Positions 12,064 through 20,092 of a stretch of DNA of 64,000 nt are shown one piece after another. The stretch is from NCBI GenBank assembly GCA_945877175.1, contig CAMCRC010000003.1:1-64000 (forward strand), in the 5' to 3' direction. The notes beneath the pieces are model-generated. The model had not been told where the DNA came from. It was given only the letters and a program-made list of their open reading frames with translations, and did no database searches. How positions within the stretch are numbered: the stretch's first letter is position 1; each line of letters starts with the position of its first letter. The position numbers and the translations under genes were made by a program. Source of the DNA: Klebsiella pneumoniae (GTDB lineage Bacteria; Pseudomonadota; Gammaproteobacteria; Pseudomonadales; Pseudohongiellaceae).

Positions 12064-12519
12064 ATGCTGGTTAACGAAGACGGCAAGAGTGCGTGCCGCG
12101 TCGCGGTCTATGGCACATTGAAGCGAGGGCTTGAGAACAATCACGTTCTAAAAGATTCATTATTTCTGGGAACGGACAGCCTTGATTCGATCCTGCTTTA
12201 CGACCTTGGAGCATATCCGGGAGCGAGGCGTGGGAAGTCCGATGGCATAGAGGTCGAGATATACTGGATCGAGCACAACGTTCTGCTTGCATTGGATCAA
12301 CTTGAGGAATTTGATCCCAAGTTGCCACGTTCAAGTTTGTATCGTCGGGAAACAATACCAACTGCTCATGGCGATGCCTGGATATACCTCTTCAATGGCT
12401 CAGTAGCCGGCCGCAGGCCGCTCACCAAGGGAAGCTGGCGACCGCGTGGCAATTCGCTTTCCAATCGCAATGTCCCTTTGCGCACCATCACTGAGGGTGA
12501 ATTACATGATCTGTGCTGA
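12064..12519 (+). CDS. Gamma-glutamylcyclotransferase-fold family protein
   Basis: CRVAVYGTLKRGLENNHVLKDS...ALDQLEEFDP...YRRETIPTAHGDAWIYLFNG. Confidence 0.85.
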   Translation: MLVNEDGKSACRVAVYGTLKRGLENNHVLKDSLFLGTDSLDSILLYDLGAYPGARRGKSDGIEVEIYWIEHNVLLALDQLEEFDPKLPRSSLYRRETIPTAHGDAWIYLFNGSVAGRRPLTKGSWRPRGNSLSNRNVPLRTITEGELHDLC

Positions 12520-13519
12520 TGATTTCATCGATTTGCGCAGCGATACAGTGACTATGCCTTGCGACGGTATGCGCAGTGCAATGCAGAGCGCCCGCGTTGG
12601 AGACGATGTCTATGGGGAGGACCCCACGGTGCGGCTCTTGGAAGAAGAGCTTGCGCGACGAATGGGGAAGGCTGAAGGATTGTTCCTGCCAACTGGGACA
12701 CAGTCCAATCTGGTGGCACTTCTTACCCATTGTGGCAGAGGCGATGAGTATATTGCCGGGCAGCAGTCGCATACCTATAAATATGAAGGAGGAGGCGGCG
12801 CAGTACTTGGAGGAATTCAGCCTCAGCCGCTCGAATTCTGCATAGATGGGACCTTGGATCTGGAGTCCGTTCGGCTTTCCATCAAGCCGCGCGACATTCA
12901 TTTTGCTCGTACTTCGCTTATGTGCCTTGAGAACACAATGCAGGGCAAGGTTCTCCCCCTTGAATATCTGCTGACTTTGCCGGCATTCGCGCTGCAGCAC
13001 GACTTGCGTCTTCATCTGGATGGGGCTCGAGTATTCAATGCGTCGGTTGCAATGAGAGTAGACGTAAAAGTCATTACGGCCATGTTTGACTCGGTCTCAG
13101 TGTGCCTTTCCAAAGGGCTCGGCGCGCCTGCAGGATCCGTGCTGCTGGGGTCAGGGCCGTTTATCAGGGAAGCGCGGCGTTGGCGCAAGGTAGTTGGAGG
13201 AGGTATGCGCCAGTCCGGAATACTTGCGGCAGCGGGGCTCTATGCGTTGGAGCACAACGTAGAAAGACTCGCCGACGATCATTCCCGTGCCATTGCACTG
13301 GGGAATGGACTGGTCTCCTTGGGTTTTCAGGTTGATCCAATTCAGACCAACATGGTTTACGTCGATTGTAGTGAATGTGATGTTGAGGCCATGCGGCGGC
13401 GCCTTCTGACGAGGAGTGTCAGAATTACTTCTTCCAAGCGATTGCGACTGGTGACTCATCTAGGAATCAGTGACCACGACATTGCGCATGTACTTGAGGC
13501 ATTTGCGGACAGCATTTGA
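12506..13519 (+). CDS. ltaE: Low-specificity L-threonine aldolase
   Basis: DFIDLRSDTVTMPCDGMRSAM...VGDDVYGEDPTV...GLFLPTGTQSNLVALLTHC...SVCLSKGLGAPAGSVLLG. Confidence 0.92.
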   Translation: MICADDFIDLRSDTVTMPCDGMRSAMQSARVGDDVYGEDPTVRLLEEELARRMGKAEGLFLPTGTQSNLVALLTHCGRGDEYIAGQQSHTYKYEGGGGAVLGGIQPQPLEFCIDGTLDLESVRLSIKPRDIHFARTSLMCLENTMQGKVLPLEYLLTLPAFALQHDLRLHLDGARVFNASVAMRVDVKVITAMFDSVSVCLSKGLGAPAGSVLLGSGPFIREARRWRKVVGGGMRQSGILAAAGLYALEHNVERLADDHSRAIALGNGLVSLGFQVDPIQTNMVYVDCSECDVEAMRRRLLTRSVRITSSKRLRLVTHLGISDHDIAHVLEAFADSI

Positions 13520-13629
13520 TCAATGCGTGCAATGAAGTATATGATTAATTAAATCATGCGCTTGGGTTCATGAGTTGATATTTGATCACAAGTTGTTGAT
13601 GCGACGTTCATATTTAGGTGCTGCACAGT

Positions 13630-14844
13630 ATGGATACTTTGAAAGCAGAGAAGTTTTTCAAGGCCGGTGAAGTCATCATGGCCCAGGGAGACGCAGGGAC
13701 ATGCGCTTACTTCATACAGGAAGGCCGCGTCGGCATAGTCGTTGAAAAAGAGGATGGTCATATCCTCAACATGGGCACTCGTGGTCCCGGCAGCATCATC
13801 GGTGAGATGGCTATCGTGGACAATCAGCCTCGAAGTGCCACTATTCGATCGCTCGAGAATTGCAAACTGCTGGAAATCACCAAGGACGATTTTGCCCGCA
13901 GTGTCCGTGGTGCCAATCCTATAGTTCGTCTAATCGCCCAAGTAATACTCATGCGGTATCGTGACATACTGCGCCGTTCGCAGATGCTTTCAATCGACTC
14001 TCCTGACATGCCCTCTCCTGAGCTGCTCGAGAAAGAGTACGCAGAGCAGATCAACGTAGTGCAGGCCATCAAGATGGCCAACGAATTCAAAGTAGCGATT
14101 GCTTCCGGGCAATTGCGTTTGCACTACCAGCCGATTATCTCCATCAAGACAGGCAGTATCCTGGGTTTCGAGGCCCTGATGCGCTGGCAGCATCCTGAGC
14201 GTGGGCTGATTCCTCCTGATCTGTTCATACCAATGGCAGAAGACAGTGGACTGATTATCGAGGCAAGTCGGTGGGCTGTGCGTGAAGTCTGTCAGCTGAT
14301 CAATAGACTTGACGTTGTGCGGCCTGATCTGAAGGACGTCTATTTCAGTGTCAACATGTCTGCAACTGATTTTGATGAGCAGGGTTTTCTGGAGGCTTTC
14401 AACAGTATCTTGAAGGATACCCGAACCTCTGCATCGAGACTCAATCTTGAGATCACTGAGAGGCTCTTGTTGAAGCAACCCAAAAATGTGAAGGACACCT
14501 TGGACAAGTGCCGCGATCTTGGGATGGGAGTTGTCATAGACGATTTCGGTATTGGATATTCCTCGTTATCCTACCTGCATCAGTACCCCATCGACACCTT
14601 GAAGATCGACAAGAGCTTCATTCATATGATGCGTCGTGATGCGAAGGTTCTTGGACTGGTCAAATCCATATTGTCTCTGAGTGAGAACATGGCTATCAGA
14701 ATTATCGCAGAAGGCGTGGAAGAGGCCGAGGAGGCAGCGCTGTTGAGCAGCCTCAATTGTGATATCGCTCAAGGATACTTTTTTTCCAGGCCCGTCGCAG
14801 AAGAGTTTCTGTATCCAATGCTGGAGCAGCGCAACCCACGTTGA
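13630..14844 (+). CDS. Cyclic-nucleotide-binding domain fused to EAL c-di-GMP phosphodiesterase domain
   Basis: N-term phosphate-binding cassette-like GPGSIIGEMAIVDNQPRSATI; EAL motifs EALMRW, DDFGIGYSSLSYL, IIAEGVE, AQGYFFSRP. Confidence 0.9.
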   Translation: MDTLKAEKFFKAGEVIMAQGDAGTCAYFIQEGRVGIVVEKEDGHILNMGTRGPGSIIGEMAIVDNQPRSATIRSLENCKLLEITKDDFARSVRGANPIVRLIAQVILMRYRDILRRSQMLSIDSPDMPSPELLEKEYAEQINVVQAIKMANEFKVAIASGQLRLHYQPIISIKTGSILGFEALMRWQHPERGLIPPDLFIPMAEDSGLIIEASRWAVREVCQLINRLDVVRPDLKDVYFSVNMSATDFDEQGFLEAFNSILKDTRTSASRLNLEITERLLLKQPKNVKDTLDKCRDLGMGVVIDDFGIGYSSLSYLHQYPIDTLKIDKSFIHMMRRDAKVLGLVKSILSLSENMAIRIIAEGVEEAEEAALLSSLNCDIAQGYFFSRPVAEEFLYPMLEQRNPR

Positions 14845-14888
14845 ATGTTCGTAGAACGCTGGTTCGATCGATCGCTCAAGTCACAGAA

Positions 14889-14916
14889 TTGACCTTTTTC
14901 GAAAAAGGTGTAGTCT
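14889..14916 (+). promoter_or_regulatory. Candidate promoter/operator of the Mo-hydroxylase operon
   Basis: TTGACC (14889-14894), 16 bp, TAGTCT (14911-14916), with the perfect palindrome ACCTTTTTCGAAAAAGGT (14892-14909). Confidence 0.4.
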
Positions 14917-15008
14917 CCGAATTACCTGGACAAAAGCCAATACGCGTGCGACTTCAAGTTGCATCAAGTCGCATGCCTCCCGACAACCTATAAAAACATC
15001 GGAGTAAC

Positions 15009-15602
15009 ATGTCAGTGAACCTACGACTAACACGCAGGCGTTTCATCAAAGGAGTGATTTACTCCAGCGCCGCAGCACTATCCGGTGCAGGTGTGTACCT
15101 TGCCAGCGCCCAGTCCCGACCCGCAGCAGCGGTCGAACGATTGCTTTCCATAAACGTCAATGGACGTACCCGCCGAGTTGATGTCCTTCCTCAGGAAACA
15201 CTCGCCCACACCTTGCGATACAAATTGGAACTCACGGGCACGAAAATCGGCTGCAACCGTGGCGAATGCGGCGCATGTACCGTGCTGATCGACGATGTTA
15301 CCAACTATGCTTGTTCGACGCTTACCCACAGTGTCAAACAGCGAGCTGTCACAACAATCGAAGGATTGCAGTCGGCCGATGGACAATTGCACTCAGTACA
15401 GCAGGCGTTTCTTGATGAGCTTGGCCCGCAATGTGGGTTCTGCACTCCCGGCCAGGTTCTGTCTACTGTCGCACTGCTCAAGTCCAATCCCAGGCCGACA
15501 CGTGCAGAAGCACGCGATGCGCTTGCAGGCAATCTCTGCCGTTGTGGTGCATACGATCACTATTTGAATGGCGTTATGCGCGCCTCGGGGCAACTGTCAT
15601 GA
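15009..15602 (+). CDS. Molybdenum hydroxylase [2Fe-2S] small subunit with Tat signal
   Basis: LTRRRFIKGVIYSSAAALSGAG Tat motif; CNRGECGACTVL...CGFCTPGQ...NLCRCGAYDHY. Confidence 0.94.
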   Translation: MSVNLRLTRRRFIKGVIYSSAAALSGAGVYLASAQSRPAAAVERLLSINVNGRTRRVDVLPQETLAHTLRYKLELTGTKIGCNRGECGACTVLIDDVTNYACSTLTHSVKQRAVTTIEGLQSADGQLHSVQQAFLDELGPQCGFCTPGQVLSTVALLKSNPRPTRAEARDALAGNLCRCGAYDHYLNGVMRASGQLS

Positions 15603-18004
15603 CATACATGCATATAGGCAAGGATTTCACACCCCCGTGCGCTGAAGGCAAGATCACGGGTGCCGCTCGCTACGCGGAAGACTTCAAGAAGGAGGGCATG
15701 GTGTTCGCCCGCCTTCTTACCAGTCCTGTACCTAGTGGCATGGTACGCAATATCGACGTGTCTGAGGCGCTCCGGATGGACGGAGTAGTTGGTATTCTTA
15801 CGGCCGAAGATTTGCCTGAACAAGCGCGACCCGGTATTCCCGCGCTGTCAAATGAATTGATTTACGTGGGGCAGCCTATTCTCGCTGTCGCTGCCATCAG
15901 TGAGCAGATCGCCGAAAATGCACTTGAACGCATTCGGATGGATATCGAGCGTCGCTCTTTTGTTGTGGACCCTCTGGACAGTCTCATTGAAGGCGGACCG
16001 AATGCCTATCCGGAAGGCAATGTCATGATGCGTGGCGAAAATGGCATGGAACTTCGCCCTCTGAAATGGTCTCGCCAGGCAATTGAAGATTTTCGAGCCG
16101 GGCGTGAACCAGCAGCAGAGTTCACTACTGAATGGTCCTATGGAGATCTCAACGCAGCCTTTGCTGAAGCAACAGTGATCATTGAAGAACCGTTCGTGAC
16201 AGCCGGGTATCCGCATCACTCCCTCGAGCCACGTACCTGTATGGCTTACTGGGAGAACGGCCGCTGCTTCTTCCATGGTTCGCTGCAGAGCCAAAGCGCT
16301 GCCAATGCGCCACTTTCCCGCATGCTGGGCATAGAACTCGATCAGCTTGTTTTCATCAATGAGACCACTGGTGGTGGTTTCGGCTCTCGAATCGGGCCGT
16401 ATTCGTTCATGTCCATCGCTGGGTATCTCTCCCGCAAGGTCAACCGGCCGGTGCAGGTCCGAATTACCCGAGAGGAGGAGTTCTTCATCGGATCTGCGCG
16501 CTCGGGCATGCAGGGCTGGATCAAGGTGGGTGTCAAGCCGGATGGCAAGGTTGCCGCTGTCGACGTCATCATTGTCAATGATGGAGGTTCCAGTGGTTCG
16601 GGCAGTGGTTCGTCTTCCGCCGGTGCCATTTCCGTGTCCTATCAGCCTGCGGCCATGCGCTTCCGCGGGGCGTCCGTGTTCACCAATACCGCACCACGTG
16701 GCGCACAGCGGGGCCCTGGCCAGAACGAGATGCATGCCATTCTTGCACCGGTCATGGACAAGGCTGCGCGGCAACTCGGCATCGATCGCGTCGAGTTCCG
16801 GCGCATCAATGCCCCAGACAACAACTCCCTGATCGAAGCGAACCAGGGTCCTGTCACCAGCGCCTACATGCGCGAGGCGATTGATATGGGCGCCCAGATG
16901 TTTGACTGGCAGGCCAGGATCAATCAGCCGCGTCGCAACGGCAGCAAAGTCATCGGGATAGGGGTGGGCGAGGGGTATCACGGAGCTGGCAACAACGGCT
17001 TTGACGGACTGATTCGCATCGGGCCGGATGGCAAGATCTATCTGCACACCGGCGTCGGCAATCTCGGCACCTACTCTTATGCAGCGACTGTTCGTGCAGC
17101 TGCCGAAGTGCTGCAGTGTCCCTGGGAAAATTGCGAAATCGTACGTGCCAACAGTGATCGCGGGCTTCCCCACAGTTCCGGTCAGGGCGGCAGCAATACA
17201 ATCTTCACTCACACGCGGACCAACTACGTTGCCGCAATGGACGCTGTCAACAAGATGAAGGAGATTGCGGCCGCCGAACTCGGTGGCACGGTCGACGACT
17301 ACAGCATCGATGGCAGCCGTGTGTTCAAGACTGCGACGCCGGCTGAGGGCCTGACATATGCCGAGACAGCTCAGCGCGCCATTGCGCTGGGAGGCAAGTA
17401 CAGCGGGGCAGAGTACCCGGAAGACCTCAATGATCTCACCAAACTTGCCGTTCAGAAGATTGCCGGCACCGGTCTGGTGGGTGTATCGAAAGACAACCTC
17501 GAGAAGAACGGCACTGCACCCGGTTTGGCCATAGCCTTCGCTGAAGTAGAGCTCGATCTTGATACGGGCAAGTTTGAAATTCGCGACTACACCGCTGTCG
17601 CTGAGTGCGGAACCGTGGTTCATCCCAAGGGTCTCTCACATGGCATGAACGGTGGTGGGGTGTGGGGGTTCGGCATGGCGGGATTTGAACGCCACGTGTA
17701 TGACCCTCAGAATGGTCTGCCTGCGAACGTCGGGCTCTATCAGAGCAAGCCACCGACTTTCCTTGACGTCCCTCTGGCAATGCACACGGCAGCCGTCAAT
17801 CTGCCTGATCCGCAGAGTCCGTTTGGGGCTCGTGGAATTGGTGAGCCGGCGATGGGATGTGCTGCGGCAGCCGTCATGAGCGCACTGACCGATGCATTGG
17901 ATGGTCACTTGTTCAACAGAACTCCTGTGACTCCCGACATGATCATCGAGCACGTCGCGCAGTACACCTATAACAACAAGTCACTGAAAACAAATACTTT
18001 CTGA
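15599..18004 (+). CDS. Molybdenum hydroxylase molybdopterin-binding large subunit (xanthine dehydrogenase/aldehyde oxidase family)
   Basis: ATGA overlap with preceding gene; TGGGFGSRIG, SGQGGSNTIFTHTRT, GARGIGEPAMGCAAAAVMSAL. Confidence 0.93.
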   Translation: MTYMHIGKDFTPPCAEGKITGAARYAEDFKKEGMVFARLLTSPVPSGMVRNIDVSEALRMDGVVGILTAEDLPEQARPGIPALSNELIYVGQPILAVAAISEQIAENALERIRMDIERRSFVVDPLDSLIEGGPNAYPEGNVMMRGENGMELRPLKWSRQAIEDFRAGREPAAEFTTEWSYGDLNAAFAEATVIIEEPFVTAGYPHHSLEPRTCMAYWENGRCFFHGSLQSQSAANAPLSRMLGIELDQLVFINETTGGGFGSRIGPYSFMSIAGYLSRKVNRPVQVRITREEEFFIGSARSGMQGWIKVGVKPDGKVAAVDVIIVNDGGSSGSGSGSSSAGAISVSYQPAAMRFRGASVFTNTAPRGAQRGPGQNEMHAILAPVMDKAARQLGIDRVEFRRINAPDNNSLIEANQGPVTSAYMREAIDMGAQMFDWQARINQPRRNGSKVIGIGVGEGYHGAGNNGFDGLIRIGPDGKIYLHTGVGNLGTYSYAATVRAAAEVLQCPWENCEIVRANSDRGLPHSSGQGGSNTIFTHTRTNYVAAMDAVNKMKEIAAAELGGTVDDYSIDGSRVFKTATPAEGLTYAETAQRAIALGGKYSGAEYPEDLNDLTKLAVQKIAGTGLVGVSKDNLEKNGTAPGLAIAFAEVELDLDTGKFEIRDYTAVAECGTVVHPKGLSHGMNGGGVWGFGMAGFERHVYDPQNGLPANVGLYQSKPPTFLDVPLAMHTAAVNLPDPQSPFGARGIGEPAMGCAAAAVMSALTDALDGHLFNRTPVTPDMIIEHVAQYTYNNKSLKTNTF

Positions 18005-18011
18005 GGTTACT

Positions 18012-19001
18012 ATGCCATCACATGACGTCATGCCGGATATCGAACTCTACCAGCCCGTGCAGGTAGAGGATGCGCTTGACCTGGCCTCTCGGCTCGCCGA
18101 GCGGGGCTGGTTGCTTGGCGGCGGCCAGGATACTTATGGCTGGTTGAAAGACCGCAACAAATCGCCTGAGGCAATGATTGACCTCAATGGAATCGAAGCT
18201 CTGCGAGGCATTCGTGAGACAGCCGACGGAATCGAGATCGGGGCGCTCACGACCCTCACTGAAGTTGCCACCAATCCGCTGATCAAGGCCAGTTACTCTT
18301 TGTTGTCTGATGCGGCGGTCAAGGTTGCCAGTCCGCAGATCAGAAACGTGGGAACGGTGGGGGGCAATTTGGTGCAGGATGTGCGTTGCTGGTACTACCG
18401 GCGCGGTTTGTCCTGCTATCGCGCAGGCGGCAATCTTTGCTATGCGGATACTCCCCAGGGGATGAATCGTGAACACGCGATTTTCGGCGCTAGCCGTTGC
18501 GTGGCCGTGACCCCCTCGGATACGGCACCGGCGCTGGTCGCGCTGGAAGCGTCCATGGTCATCCGCAGCGTATCAGGAGAGCGCGTCGTTTCCGCACAGG
18601 ACTTCTTCGTGGGCCCGAACGTGGATATTCTCCATACCACTGTGCTGCAGCCCGGCGAGATACTGACGGCCGTTCGCATTCCCAACACCTGGGCGAATGC
18701 CACGTTCTACTTCGAGAAGGTGGCAGACCGCAATGTGTGGGATTTCGCACTGGTCAGCATAGCAGTGGCAATGCGCGAGTCGGGTGGTGTGATTCAGGAT
18801 TCCCGCTTTGTCGCGGGTGCCGTGCAGTGCACACCACGCCGTCTGGAAGCCGTAGAAGCCGCCGTACGTGGAAAGGCCAAGGGTGAAGCGACTGCACAGG
18901 CAATCGGTACTCTTGCCAGCAATGGCGCCGAACCTTTGAATCACAACGGTTTCAAGATGCCTCTGGTAGACAGTCTGGCCAAGCGCGCACTGCTTGCCTG
19001 A
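18012..19001 (+). CDS. Molybdenum hydroxylase FAD-binding medium subunit (CoxM-like, four-Cys insert)
   Basis: LLGGGQDTYGWLK, SPQIRNVGTVGGNLVQDVRC..., SDTAPALVALEA. Confidence 0.93.
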   Translation: MPSHDVMPDIELYQPVQVEDALDLASRLAERGWLLGGGQDTYGWLKDRNKSPEAMIDLNGIEALRGIRETADGIEIGALTTLTEVATNPLIKASYSLLSDAAVKVASPQIRNVGTVGGNLVQDVRCWYYRRGLSCYRAGGNLCYADTPQGMNREHAIFGASRCVAVTPSDTAPALVALEASMVIRSVSGERVVSAQDFFVGPNVDILHTTVLQPGEILTAVRIPNTWANATFYFEKVADRNVWDFALVSIAVAMRESGGVIQDSRFVAGAVQCTPRRLEAVEAAVRGKAKGEATAQAIGTLASNGAEPLNHNGFKMPLVDSLAKRALLA

Positions 19002-19010
19002 TAAGATAGA

Positions 19011-19053
19011 AGCCCGCCCGAGAGTATTTGTACTTTCTGGCGGGTTTTTTATT
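19011..19053 (+). terminator. Intrinsic terminator after the Mo-hydroxylase operon
   Basis: CCCGCC ... GGCGGG followed by TTTTTTATT. Confidence 0.75.
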
Positions 19054-19094
19054 GCTTGTGGCAACGAGAGTGAAGGTACTTCAGGAGCGACTTT

Positions 19095-19607
19095 GTGGCC
19101 GATTTGATTGCTGAAAGTAGCGCTGAAGTGTTGGCCACATGGTTGCTCTCCAACGTTCCAGGGCTGCCCCCGATACTGCAGACAATCCACCTTTTGAGTA
19201 TAGCCGCCATCATGGCATCGGCTGTTTTCATCAATCTTCGAGTTTTGCAGTGGGCGATTCCTGCACAAAAATTGGACGAAATGCTTGGTCGCCTGCAGGC
19301 TTGGACATGGTGCGGATTGCTAGGTGCTTTCAGTTCGGGTATCTGGTTCGTATTGGCCAGGCCCAGTCGCTATTTTTCCAATCCCGTGTTTCAGATCAAA
19401 TTCGCCTTGCTCTTGCTTGCGGTTATCGTAACTGTTGCGCTCTATCGACTGGTACTGCGAGAGCCGCATCTCCCGAGCGCCGCCCGACCACACCAATGGC
19501 TCGGTAAAGGCCTCGCTTTCTTGTCATTGCTGCTTTGGATTGGTGTGGTTCTGGCTGGTCGCTGGATCGCTTACGTCGAATACCTGTTCTGGCAAGGAGA
19601 GGTTTAG
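19095..19607 (+). CDS. Small multi-TM membrane protein A (possibly DUF6644-like), GTG start
   Basis: Multiple hydrophobic segments; AGGAGCG upstream; shares QTIHLLSI, NPVFQIKFALLLLA and VVLAGRW with the next gene. Confidence 0.75.
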   Translation: MADLIAESSAEVLATWLLSNVPGLPPILQTIHLLSIAAIMASAVFINLRVLQWAIPAQKLDEMLGRLQAWTWCGLLGAFSSGIWFVLARPSRYFSNPVFQIKFALLLLAVIVTVALYRLVLREPHLPSAARPHQWLGKGLAFLSLLLWIGVVLAGRWIAYVEYLFWQGEV

Positions 19608-20092
19608 TGCTCAACGAGTTCTGGTTGTCTCTGGAATATCTGCCGCTGGCAGGCGAGATCGGCGCAACGGCCTGGTTCCCTGTCATGGAATCTCTTCATG
19701 TTCTGAGTATCACCTTTCTGCTCGGAGCCATTCTGATGGTGGACCTGCGGGTATTGGGCGTAGCCGGACGCGCTTACTCTCCCGGTAGTATGGTAAGTCA
19801 GCTGGTACCCTGGGCCGCCGGGGCGTTTGTCGTCGCCAATATCACTGGACTTGCCATGTTCATTACGCGCGCGAGCGCGCATGCAGCAAACCCTGCCTTT
19901 CAAATCAAGATGGGGCTTTTGCTGCTTGCCGGACTCAACATTGCATACTTCCATTTTCGAGCAATGCCAGCCATTCTTCGCGCTCATGACGCCACTATTT
20001 TGCCGGTTCGGGCCCGCACAGCAGCTGGCGTCTCTCTTTTCTTGTGGTGTGCCATCATGCTGGCAGGCCGTTGGGTAGGTCATGTCACTTGA
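19607..20092 (+). CDS. Small multi-TM membrane protein B, paralogue of the preceding protein, GTG start overlapping upstream TAG (TAGTG)
   Basis: VLNEFWLSLEYLPLAGEIG...ESLHVLSITFLLG...NPAFQIKMGLLLLA...IMLAGRW. Confidence 0.75.
   Translation: MLNEFWLSLEYLPLAGEIGATAWFPVMESLHVLSITFLLGAILMVDLRVLGVAGRAYSPGSMVSQLVPWAAGAFVVANITGLAMFITRASAHAANPAFQIKMGLLLLAGLNIAYFHFRAMPAILRAHDATILPVRARTAAGVSLFLWCAIMLAGRWVGHVT

Noticed and set aside
15848-17623. 591-aa antisense ORF across the Mo-hydroxylase large subunit
   Set aside because: Strand-opposite frame of a well-supported gene; no recognisable domain, typical of codon-bias-driven antisense ORFs.
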